Shown here: positions 53,345-63,760 of the stretch, piece after piece | How positions within the stretch are numbered: position 1 is the first letter of the stretch | Layout: every line of letters starts with the position of its first letter | NCBI GenBank assembly: GCA_023014485.1 | Contig: JAJOZX010001568.1 | Span: forward strand, 228,501-292,500 | Source of the DNA: Bathynomus jamesi | Taxonomy: Eukaryota > Arthropoda > Malacostraca > Isopoda > Cirolanidae | Reading direction: 5' to 3' | DNA length: 64,000 nucleotides | Notes under the pieces: model-generated | Seen by the model: the letters and a program-made list of their open reading frames with translations, nothing else | What the model was told of the DNA's origin: nothing | Database searches by the model: none | Made by a program: the position numbers and the translations under genes

Positions 53345-53750
53345 AGAAACATATGAAATAAAATTTCCTAATGATATTGAAAATTTCTTTCCTTTTGATG
53401 TGATAAGGAACAATGAAAAAGTGAATTGAATTTCAGCACATTTATTATGTATGCCTCTAATTTTTTATTCTGAATATATTGTTGTACTTAATTAATTTTC
53501 CTAATACTGTACATTATTAAATAAAATATTATACGTTAATGAAGATTTATGTCATCAAAAAACCTGAATGTAGAGTAAGTCTCGTATAAATGGAATAGTC
53601 TTCAATATAGGTAAAAAAGTGAAAAATTGTGCCAGGGGTAGGAGGCTTTAAACAGCGAAAATAATTTATGAGAGGGTTCCTGTGTTCCATTCAAACCCCT
53701 CACCATATGTACCTTTTCAATATAAAATTTCGACCCGGCTTACTGTACAT

Positions 53751-55064
53751 ATATGCCTAATATACATTCAGATAAATGGAGCAGTAATGCCTTTATATAT
53801 GATACTTACATAGCATAGAACTGCCATTAACCACTAAATTTTACGCTTTATTGGCAGAATAGACTTATATGGTAAGTCTGATTAGATAATGCAGAGTAGT
53901 GAAGTTATGTATGCTACTACTACTAATAATAATAATAATAATAATAATCAAAGTGGAAATAATACGAAGCTGCTACGCGGAATTCTTAATAACGAGAGAA
54001 CCACTGTAAGAATTTGACAGGGAAAATGTTTTAATAATTTCGCCAATTTGATGAATTCGCTACGTTACATTCTTTAAAAATGTAACAAAAAGAAAACAAA
54101 TTCAGTTTCGTGGAATTCTAAATACTAAATTCGTTGAGTAATAATAAGAAAAAATTTGAGGAGCGGGAAATCGTAGAATGCAGATGGCATTATGAAAATT
54201 GCCATAGTGAATATTTTGCTCAATAGATGGGGGTTGAGAGGGGATTTTGCTCTGGAAATTATCGTTCATGGCATTAATTTTCTTAAAAATATTTAAGGAA
54301 ACTTTTTAGACTTTCAAAGTTTACGAAATTAATTACAAACGAAATAATTTTGAGGGAAAACTCGCAATGCTGTTAAAAGCAGATTGAGAATTTAGTATAA
54401 AAGCATAACAAAAAATAGCCTGAGATCGAATTTAACCTGGAAAGCCTTGAAGGTTAATTATAACTAATTATCACAGGAAATGTTAGATTCAGACCTACTC
54501 AAATCTGCAACCGAAAACTATAAAAGTTTCGATTATTAGGAGGGGCCAAGGGCAAACGCCCCCCAAAAATGTCCTCCTATATAAGAGAGAGCCGAAAACT
54601 AGGTCTCTGATGTTCACTGTGCCATTTTTTTTTTAAATAAGATTGTGTAATGTGTAAAGTGTATTATGTGTAGCGAAGAGTAGAGGGAGAAATGTGTTTC
54701 AGACAGCATGCTGGGCTGCTCACAGGGTAGATGAAACACGGAAAAAGATCAGCTAAGGAGGACAGTGACAGGAGAAATGGGAGTTCCAGCACTCCCTGTC
54801 TCTTGCCTAATGTCCTCCTCGAGTATTTCCCTGGTCGGTTGGTGTCGACAATCTCCTCCTCCACATTCACAATCCCCGTTCATCTCTTTATATTTCTTTA
54901 AGTAGCTTAATTATTATCAGTTACATTTAGTCATAATGTAATTAAAATGTTAACACGCTTTTAACAAATGAGGTTTAGTTTGCGGAGCTCTTTCTTATTA
55001 ATTATTTGTACTTACGCGTTCCTATAATCATGCTTTCTAATAATACCTATCAGATATTTAACCA
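53751..55064. other. Non-coding region
   Basis: AT-rich with (TAA)n at about 53923-53948. A phrase at 54541-54570 (AGGGGCCAAGGGCAAACGCC) recurs in altered form at 60803 (AGGGCCAAGGGTAAATGCCC), suggesting a shared repeat that I cannot delimit. No supportable gene; the short frame at 54664-54870 shows no recognisable feature. Confidence 0.6.
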
Positions 55065-55243
55065 ACGACCGTAGCTCAGTGGGTACCACCGTTTCCTCGT
55101 AGGCGAAGTTAAGACACTGAAGTCTGGGGTTCGACTCCCGATGGTGCTGGAAATAAGAATCCAAGAGTTAGCGCAATGTACCTTATGAGTTGTCCCGTGC
55201 GCTGTGTCATTTTATAGCCCTCCTGACTGAATATTATTATTAT
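55065..55243 (+). repeat. tRNA-derived SINE
   Basis: The head has an A box, TAGCTCAGTGGGTACC, and a B box, GGTTCGACTCCC, about 60 bp apart, then a body to an (ATT)n tail at 55230-55243. The stretch between the boxes, GGCGAAGTTAAGACACTGAA, resembles the 5S A-box region of the 5S-derived SINEs and may be coincidence or a chimera. Acceptor pairing is not convincing, so it is not a tRNA gene. Confidence 0.7.
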
Positions 55244-55296
55244 TAGATAGTTAGGTTCGAGTCTGTACTCATGAACTGTTGGACTAAGGCTCAAGG

Positions 55297-55460
55297 CAGT
55301 GATTCCCAACCTAGAGGTAAATTACCCCACTCGGGTAGTGACAACTATTTTGTGGGGTAATGACACGCGGTCCAGAAGTTATAAAAAATAATACCTAATG
55401 ATTGGAGCTGGATTAGAATTGGGTTTTGGGTAACCGTACCAAAAAGGTTGGGAACCACTG
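55297..55460. mobile_element. hAT MITE, 164 bp
   Basis: Ends CAGTGATTCCCAACCT and, inverted, CAGTGGTTCCCAACCT are a classical hAT terminus. No 8-bp duplication is recognisable at the flanks, so it may be old or one flank altered. It has no coding capacity. Confidence 0.85.
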
Positions 55461-55773
55461 ATTTACTACAAGGTTTACCCGTAATCATGATCTGTATGTT
55501 CAGATCCAAATTTCCGTACTGTAAAAAAAAAATGAGAATAAATATTGTCTGGAGAAAATATAATAACTGACGTTAGTAAAGGAAAAGAGAAAAAAATAAG
55601 TTAATTCGAAGGTCTGAGGTACAATTTAAAATTAACTTGAAATTTTATTTGAAAATTCAATGAGAGGAATATTGTTAATGTAATAAAGGCTATTCTCTCT
55701 AACCAAATGAATTTGCGAGAAAAATGTTAAAATAGTAACACAGACTGGTTGGTTAATTATAATTGTATAATTG

Positions 55774-55990
55774 CCCTGCCTACGTCGTAGGCCTACGTCG
55801 TACCACACTTCCCGTCAATCAGCGAAGTTAAACGTCATTGGGTCTGGAGCGTAGTTAGATGCAGTACCGTCCTCTGCCTCCAAATTATGTAACGACCAGT
55901 GGTGCCCCTTAGATCCCCTCCGTTATATGACCTTGCGAAGGACAACCCCATCTCAACAAAAAATAATAATAATAATAATAATAATAATAA
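55774..55990 (+). repeat. 5S rRNA-derived SINE, copy 2
   Basis: Contains the 5S-like core CTTCCCGTCAATCAGCGAAG, TTAAACGTCATTGGGTCTGG and a degraded C box (TAGTTAGATGCAG), then CCCCTCCGTTATATGACCTT as in the other copies. The tail is (AAT)n (55962-55990). The left edge has a small duplication of CCTACGTCGTA. Confidence 0.82.
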
Positions 55991-56422
55991 TTGTTGGCTT
56001 TAATGAGGTCATAGTACGTTATCATTCGCAAAATATATACAGTATATTCTGCTACCATATACAGTAGTTATTTTTGCGCTAAAAATAGTTAAAATTAGCT
56101 ATTGAAAATTAGTTCAGAGGTTATCTCCATTGGTATCTGAGCCCAAAAGGCTTCAGTACAATGACCACTTTTCACAAAAGAATTGTATTACATTCCAAAG
56201 ATTTCATAATAATACATTTTCGACCAATAACGAATATTAACCAACACCATTTACTAATGTGAAACTTCAATTTTGCGATTGGATCGGAAGACCAAAATTT
56301 CGATGAAAATTTCCCATCAACTTACGAGGAGAGATAAAAATTCCAGGCATTTCCTAAGTTTTATGCACTGCTCTAAGTTTGAAAATTTTGTGAGACGAGA
56401 AAAAATTAAGGGAAAGATAAAT

Positions 56423-56467
<45 letters not shown>

Positions 56468-57751
56468 CATTCTTCTATGTAAGTGTTTTCCATCAACACA
56501 TAATAATTATAATGTTGAATGTTTCCATTTAGTTAGGGAAAACAATTTTTATAAGAATTAATTAAAAACTGTAAAAGAACGAATAAAGCGGTAATCTTTC
56601 TTTTTTTTCTCTTCCTTTCACACAATTTTCCAGTTTTGAAGTCAGGAACGGCCGAGGCGACTTCTGAGAGAGTGAACGTAAATTATTGGTTAAAGTTGAG
56701 GTGCTGTTTCTCATAGCCAAAACCCACGTCATTCGGTTTCGTATCCTCACTCGCCGTTCAAGAGCACAAAATATTTTTTGATCCAGTTTAGGGAAATTGT
56801 TTAGATCGGACAAATTAATAATGAAGGTTTTGGAGGAGTGAGAAGAAAAAAATAGGTGGTTTAAATAAGCAATTGCGGTCCTCATACAACGGAAACTTTC
56901 GTGAACGTGACGAGAAAATATAAGTTTATTTATAAATTAAATTTAATGTTGGCTAAAAAGGAGATGTGTGATTAAGGATGATGTGTGAACAGGGATGCTT
57001 AAAGCACAGTTTTCAATTGTGATACATCCATAACAGTATAGATACTCAGATGTAATATGTATAAAACTATAGCCACATACATAAATATTTACAAATAATA
57101 ATAATAATAATAATAAATTTTCAGGAATGAAGCGCATCACAATTCAAACATTTTCAAGAATTTAGTAGAGGTGCTCCAACCTTTACTCACAACTATAAAG
57201 ATATGGGAATAAGTTGCGTGGAAGTTTCTGGAAATATTTTCCCTCTAGACTGACTCCTCCACCCCCTTTAGTAATCACATTATTTATGGGATATTTGAAA
57301 CAGCAATTTCTCGCTGAAGATTGATGTCGGTTAACTTTCTCCATCGATGCTTAAAGATAGGCATTCATAGCGAGTGTTACGTATGATAGAACTCGTATAA
57401 CAATCTGCGTAAGGTAAACATTCTTTCTCTCGCTACACTTTTACACCAAATGTTTTACACTTTATACACAACATTTATTACTCATGATGTACATAACATT
57501 TACTCACTTTCAATTTCGAAATTATTTTAACGTTTCACATTATTCGCATTTTACACATTTATAATTAAAGTTTGCGCTATACGCACAGTTTCGGAAAAAA
57601 GTTCACTTAATTGAGAGTACAAATAAAATGTCTAAAAACATAAAAAAATTACTAAATGATAATATTCCGCTTTTTCCTGGAAATTTTATTCTTTTTGCTT
57701 TTATTAATAAAACTTCAAAAACAAAACTCAATTCTATTACTAATTAGTAAT
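55991..57751. other. Non-coding region
   Basis: AT-rich; (TC)n at 56428-56463 and (AAT)n at 57096-57116. Several 60-110 codon frames are present on both strands, but none shows a recognisable domain or non-random feature. Confidence 0.6.
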
Positions 57752-57760
57752 TTATTATGC

Positions 57761-57972
57761 GGTGCTGGTTAAGTATGCGGTCTACCTACGATTCGGCGGT
57801 CTACCTTTTAATTATAGCTTCCTATCTTGTTTACTAATTGTTTGTTTACATCCCATTGTCAATCGCCCTTGACGATTGATTAGGTTTAGTCATGATATTT
57901 TCGTTAGTTTTAACGAAAATATCATGATTAAACCTAACCAATCGTAGGTAGACCGCACACTTAACCAGCACC
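57761..57972. mobile_element. 212-bp foldback MITE, copy 1
   Basis: Terminal inverted repeats of 30 bp (GGTGCTGGTTAAGT...), with one or two mismatches in this copy, and a second hairpin filling the right half (CATGATATTTTCGTTAG and its inverse). Flanked by a 9-bp duplication, TTATTATGC (57752-57760 and 57973-57981). Identical in length and about 98 percent alike to the copy at 63761, so the family was recently active. Confidence 0.93.
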
Positions 57973-57981
57973 TTATTATGC

Positions 57982-58922
57982 TTTTTAGAAGTTTTATTTT
58001 TTGAAGGCGAACCCTTTTCTGAAAGTGTGCATTCTTTTTTTTTGTTAACCCCATACACGAATCCAAAGTGTTGGGGGGGCAGGGGGCTTAATTGAAGCAA
58101 TGTGGACGTAAGCATTCAAACGTTTTACGTAATTTCGTTTAACCAGGATGTATGGGCCTCCAAATTAAGCCCCGTTGCTTCAGTTAAGCAACCCTGGCCC
58201 CGACCCTCTGAATCCGCTTATGGTTAACCCGTTATAGCCCAACGTGACCATATAGTTTCCTTTATTTAAAAGCTGAATAAAAAAATTAAGTCATACCTCC
58301 TTCTTCATCCGTTTCGTCGTATTGAGTTTCCAGTTTATACGTGACAATCCAATACTGTCATCGGATCATTCCTTATAATCCTTATCTACCAGTTACGGTG
58401 AAAACGAAAATAACACTAACTTCTTTTTAACTAATTTAAGATTGAAATAAACATAAAATGTTTCTCATTATTTCGCCTAAAATATAAATGAAACAATAAT
58501 GCAAAGAGAAAAGCTCGAATATTTGAGAAACAAAATTGACCATTATGAGAAATAAGCTTAAAAGCCGATGAGTAAAAGTGAGATCGTAGACAAAGGGAGT
58601 GAGAAAGTGAGTTTGTTTGCATTGCCCATTGGCGTAATTAGTATTTTCAGTTGGCGTCGCCTCACATTCAAATACTGAAGATTTTCAGCGTCGCTTAACC
58701 TCAAATATCGATTTGTTTTTTTTTGTTTTTTTTTGTTTGAAAGGAAAAGGTGGTTAATTTCTATTTTAATATAAACACGAATATTCGCCTTTAGATTGTA
58801 AAATTATCAATGACATAATCAATTTAAACTGAACAGATATGTCTTTAAAATTTAATAATTAGGAAATTGAAATTAGAATATTTGTTACGTTATTCGCAAA
58901 GGGAACTTTAAAAATTTTAATG

Positions 58923-58977
<55 letters not shown>

Positions 58978-59107
58978 CGAAATAAAACAAGATAACGTTT
59001 ACTCCTTTCAGTTAAATAAACAAAATTACCATATACTTTTTGAAACCGACAATGCGAAAAAATCGTATTTACCAGCAATTGTACCAAATGATTTATTTCA
59101 ATTTCAA
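57982..59107. other. Non-coding region with (AC)n
   Basis: A G/C-rich phrase with CTTAATTGAAGCAATGTGGA at 58087 and a related inverted one (AATTAAGCCCCGTTGCTTCAG) at 58161 may be an old hairpin. (AC)n runs 58925-58976. No gene. Confidence 0.6.
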
Positions 59108-59122
59108 ACGAAAAACTCAGCA

Positions 59123-59365
59123 GGGATGCCAAGTGGTAAAACGCCAGGCTTTTAATCTGAAGGTCCTGGCTTCGAGTCCCAGCATGGACTTCAAAATTCA
59201 GCGATTAAGATGCTTCTCTGGATCTTCCTTGGTGGTGTATAAGGGTTCGGATCCCACCAGTGATGTAGGACTCGAGACCTTTTTTCTGGTCTCGGTCTTG
59301 GTCTCGGCCATGGTGGTCTCGACTACATCACTGGATCCCAACAAAGAGTTGTAGGTCCCTTGAAC
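59123..59365 (+). repeat. tRNA-derived SINE (Lys-like head), interrupted
   Basis: The head GGGATGCCAAGTGGTAAAAC through CTTTTAATCTGA (anticodon TTT position) to B box GGCTTCGAGTCCC (59168-59180) is tRNA-Lys-like, though stems are imperfect. The body continues to GTTGTAGGTCCCTT at 59350. It is broken by a 76-bp hAT element (59258-59333) and then by a 755-bp hAT element (59366-60120). It appears to resume at 60121 (CACTCCCTTCCATCATGAC) and end in (ATT)n (60149-60167). The CCATCATGAC part resembles the CCATCATATGACC body of the 5S-derived SINEs, so the two classes may share a 3' domain. Confidence 0.65.
59258..59333. mobile_element. Ultra-short hAT element, 76 bp
   Basis: CAGTGATGTAG...CTACATCACTG inverted ends (11 bp perfect) with internal GTCTCG repeats. 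The flanks GATCCCAC and GATCCCAA are an 8-bp target duplication with one change. The terminus is the same as the 1249-bp hAT relic at 13220-14468. Confidence 0.88.
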
Positions 59366-60120
59366 CAGTGGCGGCTCGTGACTTTCAGTTATGGGGGTGC
59401 TGCCTCAGAAATTGCGAACAATTGTGTCGATTATATATATATATGAGAGAGAGAGAGAAAGTCGAATAGATAAATAGATAACTACTCACTACTCAGTCAT
59501 AAAAATAAGTAAAATAGTATCATAAAATCAATTATAGGGTACGTACGCTTAACGGGTAATTTCGAATTTGCCAAAAATTTTATTTATAAACAAATTCCAT
59601 TCTTCTGTTTTTATTCTGAGCGAAAAAATATTCTAGAAATGAAAGCTATATATTGTAAATAATCCAATTATTATATAATTAACTTCAATCTCACGACAAA
59701 AAATAAATGATAACGAATCATTGATAAATGCAATTCGGAAATTAAATTTCGAATTAGCAAACGATACAGCAACACAACTACCACGTCAAACAAATAAATC
59801 GGCACTGCTCTGTCCACAGTGCTTTGGATCCTCTTAAACCCGCGATTCTGACTCGCTCTTCGTACGTCCGCCAACGAGGTTTCAAGCGTTTCGAACAAAA
59901 TCTGGAACTGTTAAGTACGCAGTTCCACGGAAAGGCTGAAGCTACTTTCGTGATTCATTTGTTCGGCATTGAAATAGTTTAAGAAAAAAAGGATATAATC
60001 TGATTTAAAAACTCGTAGTTCATTGAAAAAAAAACAATCAGAGAGGCTATTTTAAATATTTAAATATAAAGATCATGGGGGTGCTGCAGTTCCGCAGTGC
60101 CTACCGACGAGCCGCCCCTG
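59366..60120. mobile_element. hAT MITE, 755 bp
   Basis: The left end CAGTGGCGGCTCGTGACTTT and right end (inverted) CAGGGGCGGCTCGTCGG show a 13-base terminal match, and GGGGGTGCTGC occurs near both ends. No clean 8-bp duplication is seen next to it (TCCCTT occurs near both sides but not adjacent). No open frame resembles transposase. Confidence 0.82.
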
Positions 60121-60177
60121 TCACTCCCTTCCATCATGACTTTGGATATTATTATTATTATTATTATTACTCAACCA

Positions 60178-60310
60178 GGTCGTCCGGTAGCTCAGTAGCG
60201 GGTTCTGGGCGGTGAGTCTATGAGTTCGCTTCCAGCTGCTGGCATCGGGTATGGTTGGGCCAGCCACTCACACTTTCATTTGTAGGGTTCTAGGCGCGAA
60301 CACATTTGGA
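60178..60310 (+). repeat. tRNA-derived SINE fragment
   Basis: GTCCGGTAGCTCAGTAGCGG (A box) and GAGTTCGCTTCC (weak B box), spaced as in a tRNA, followed by unrelated sequence. This is a different head from the SINEs at 55065 and 59123. From 60311 to 60489 nothing further is seen. Confidence 0.6.
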
Positions 60311-60494
60311 CTGTCGCTGCATGCAGTTTCAAGGCATTTTCTAAATCAAAGCGTTTATTATGGTTATCTGTATTGATTGGTTAATTGCGTTGTGCGTCAC
60401 CCAATCACCGACATCCATCAAGACACGTCCGAAATACTGGAAACGCTGTAATTTTGGGTGGGCAAGGGCAACTGCATTATAATGTACATGATAT

Positions 60495-60496
60495 AC

Positions 60497-60547
<51 letters not shown>
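60495..60547. repeat. (TA)n microsatellite
   Basis: Clean TA run; 60548-60949 is non-coding AT-rich sequence with the repeat phrase AGGGCCAAGGGTAAATGCCC at 60803. Confidence 0.95.
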
Positions 60548-60553
<6 letters not shown>

Positions 60554-60949
60554 GGTCTGTACTCAATTAGAATTTAATTAATTAAAAATAATAGTAAGAC
60601 AAAAAATAATAATGGGAAGAAATTTAATTTTATCAATTGAGTTCGTCTTTTTTATTTATTTTTTTTATTTTGCCGTCTTATAAGATTTTGAGCCTGAGTG
60701 GGACTGTAATGTTCCACTGGAAATGATGTATATCGTAATAAAATGTAACTTTTTTACAAATGTTTCTAAACAGGTTTACATTTTTTTCACGCAGGAAGGA
60801 AGGGCCAAGGGTAAATGCCCGCAAAAGCACCCCTCCCATAGAAGAAGAAGCGGTTTAGATTGTCAAAAAAGGAACCCAAAATGCGCTTAATGCGTGTAAC
60901 GACTGTAACGTGTTACTAAAATATTTGTTTTTGAATAGGAATAATGAAG

Positions 60950-61146
60950 GGGTTGTTTAATCTTCTTCGCAATATCTAAGGTCATACGATGGAGGGGACC
61001 TACCAAAGCTTTACGTGGGATCCACGGGTCGCTACATAGTCTGGACGCGGAGGACGGGCTCCCATCCAACTACTATCCGAACCAATGTCGCTTAACCTCG
61101 CCGATCGACGGGAAGCGGTGTTACGACATTGGCTATGACGTAGCCA
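60950..61146 (-). repeat. 5S rRNA-derived SINE, copy 3
   Basis: The best-preserved of the three. On the minus strand GGCTACGTCATAGCCAATGT, CACCGCTTCCCGTCGATC, GAGGTTAAGCGACATTGG (A-box region) and TTCGGATAGTAGTTGGATGG (C box), then GAGCCCGTCCTCC. The 3' strand ACTATGTAGC pairs with the 5' end. The body then has GGTCCCCTCCATCGTATGAC and a terminal AAACAACCCC. Confidence 0.87.
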
Positions 61147-62077
61147 TTAAATAATAGTAAATCTTATATTTTTTGGTTTAAAGAAAAAATATTCGTGAAC
61201 GAAAGAGTTAATTATTTTTGTATACACGCTAATTACTGTGACGTGCAACGCCTTTTTTGTCAGTAGCTCTGATGTAACTTATATATAACTTTACTTAACG
61301 TAAATGTGATTTACGCTGCGTAATGTCCCGGTAATTTTGTGTCAGTAACTTTCCTGTAACCTTTGCGTGCGTAACTTACTCGTAGCAAACGTATATTTTA
61401 AATGAACAATAGTTTCGAGGGAAACTGAAAAACACAAAACCGCAAATAAAATATTTAATATAATCATACACGGAATAAACAGTACTTCCATATATATATA
61501 TATATATTATACTGACATATAGCGTTGAGGATTAAAACGCATTTGTAAACCCGTTTCGTCCCCTTTTAAACACCTTCAAGGTTACATTATGTTTTGCTCG
61601 CAATTTATTTTTGAGATTTAACACGTTTAACATATTGCATTTTAACCTACATATGATTGAAGGTAAAGCGTGAAAGCTCTTCAGACAAAAATCTTCGAGA
61701 TTCATTTCAATTTTTACGACAGAAAATGAGAAAATAAATAGAAATAAAAAAAAATAATAATTTTCACTTAATTAATTTCTCTCATTACGAATGAAAATTG
61801 AGATAATCTTGGAAATAACAGGAAAAATAAGCGGTAGACAATACGGTAAAAATACGATAAACAATGCGTGATGAAGTAGCAATAATAATTTAATTTCTAT
61901 TATCACTGTCGTGCGTGCCACATCCCTCACTGTGAGTTTTGGTTGGATGCATACTTTGGACTATCTGACAAAGTTATGTTATTGGTCCTCAACGATAAAC
62001 AAGAACTTAGCCTGGAATGAGATCCGATTAGTTTTAACCAATATTTTATATTTTGACACGCACACGAGTAATAATCG

Positions 62078-62114
<37 letters not shown>

Positions 62115-62620
62115 CCAAAATTTAAAGTAGGAACTGACAAAAACGCAAAAGTTTTTCCTACGAATTTCTGTTGACTCTTTAGGACGCTTTTTCAAGAATT
62201 TCTACAGAGGAGGCGCAGAATGCAAAGATAAATCGAAGTGAATAATTAATTGCCTTTGGTTAATTTCAAGTAAAGTTATTAAGCTTCGGTACCTCTGATG
62301 GTCAGTCAAGAATAAGGAAGAGAAACCTCCTTTGCGAGTGATGGTTGTGGCAGGAATAATTTAATTTTAAATGGAGTAGTGCAGTTGAAGATTAACTTTC
62401 CCTTCTAGCTGCGGATCAAAATAATAATTTTCTGACGAGTTATACTTAAATAAAAATAAAAATTAAAAAAAAAATTAAAAATAAATAGCAAAATATAATA
62501 ATTTTGCCGACTGTACATATTTGGGCGACGACATAATGTCGGGTTGTACACTGAGTACATTTTAAGTACTTAGTGGATTATACACTCCACATTATTTATT
62601 TAAAAGGAGTTCAAATGAAC
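61147..62620. other. Non-coding region
   Basis: AT-rich with (TA)n at 61491-61508 and (TTA)n at 62079-62114. No recognisable protein in any frame. Confidence 0.6.
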
Positions 62621-62915
62621 TACACTCGAGCCTAGGAGGCTAAGGGGTGATCTAATCCAGGTTTTTAAAATTATGAATTGGCTCGATAACGTAAAAAGAA
62701 ATAGCTTTTCGAAATGACATAATATAGTAGAACTAGAAATAACGGGTGTAAGCTGGCAAGTAGAAGGTTCGAGACAGCAGTTGCCAAAAACTTTTTTATG
62801 CATAGAATAGTAAATAGCTGGAATAGTTTACCGGTCAAGTAATTAGTAGCACGTCTATAAACATGTTTAAAAATCGATTAGACGCATATGTTGATAGATT
62901 GGATAGAGTTTAAGG
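62621..62915 (+). pseudogene. C-terminal relic of a CR1/Jockey-type non-LTR reverse transcriptase
   Basis: Plus-strand reading gives SLEPRRLRGDLIQVFKIMNW (around 62626-62685). After frame changes it gives NNGCKLASRRFETAVAKNFF, MHRIVNSWNSLP and INMFKNRLDAYVDRLDRV. SLExRRLRGDLIxxFKI and the later WNSLP...FKNRLD are hallmark motifs of the post-RT end of this type of element. The RT domain itself is absent. At least three frame breaks make it an old fragment. Sequence to 63050 may be its 3' untranslated region. Confidence 0.82.
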
Positions 62916-63752
62916 TAGTAAAATTAAGGTTTTTATGCTTCGAAAGCCACGTAAAATTGTAGGTCTCCTCCGCCACCACGGAGGACATGCGCAATATACA
63001 ATTACAAACACAGTTAGGTAGAACAGCCATGAGTGGATCCTACGGTCTTTGTTGGTTTGAAACATTGTAACATTAGTTAATTACAATATTTACAAAGTAT
63101 TTAATAGCATATTTTGCAATTAAGTAATCTATACGATTTACAGAATGTTGAAAATTTATTCTTTATTCCATACATTAGAGTGAGTTTAAGTAACAGTTTT
63201 ATACATTCGTTAACTATATTGACAGTTATTCTAAGACTTAATTTGGCCGAATATTAACATCAAATGATTAACTATTATTAGCCAGGGGCGTAGAAGGAAG
63301 GATGAAATTAGAAACAAAACGCATAAATGGCATAGGTCACATAAATCACATAAATGTAACACGTAACATAGATTGCGACAGATTGTAAAAGGGAGCAAGA
63401 GGAAAGTTTTAGAACGCTGAGGCTCGAACTTTGCTAAATTCAGCCGAATTTGGACTTGAGATTAGCGTTCGAAGAAAATGCACTGACAAATTCCAGTACT
63501 TCTACATTTAGTTATAAATAAATAATAAAAAAATTTATGAAAGGATAAAATCATGTACGTAAAAGTATGTGCGTCAGTGAACAGACACAGACAATCACAT
63601 AGAACATGCGCGCGCAATGACGATATATGTAAGGTTATACTGTATATATGAGGTTGAATAGATTACATAAGTAGATATAGGCTAATAGGTTGATAGGGCA
63701 TAGGTAGGCAACAGATAAATGAATGAAATGAATAAATTCAAGAATAATTAAA
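62916..63752. other. Non-coding region
   Basis: AT-rich, no recognisable gene. A GTTGATAGGGCATAGGTAGG region near 63690 precedes the MITE. Confidence 0.6.
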
Positions 63753-63760
63753 GATTATTT

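Larger units (their letters stand above)
42976..53740 (+). mobile_element. T1: large DNA transposon of an unassigned family, with nested insertions
   Basis: The left end TAGGCCGGGTCGAAAAT and right end (inverted) AGCCGGGTCGAAAT are a 13-bp near-terminal match. TACTGTACAT lies directly outside both (42966-42975 and 53741-53750), a 9- or 10-bp target duplication depending on where the end base is put. Inside is one plus-strand transposase-like gene in four pieces, separated by a family-B-like non-LTR element (43670-46349), a family-A non-LTR element (47112-48947) and transposon T2 (49915-53144). With these removed T1 is about 3 kb, similar to T2 (3230 bp). I cannot assign it to a named superfamily; the duplication length recalls Mutator-like elements, but the protein is not recognisably one. 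Confidence 0.82.

Noticed and set aside
59123..59190. Possible tRNA-Lys gene
   Set aside because: The anticodon TTT position and B box are present but acceptor and anticodon stems are imperfect, and the sequence continues into a SINE body.
60950..61146. Possible 5S rRNA gene
   Set aside because: Too many substitutions from 5S, fused to a SINE body found in two other copies.
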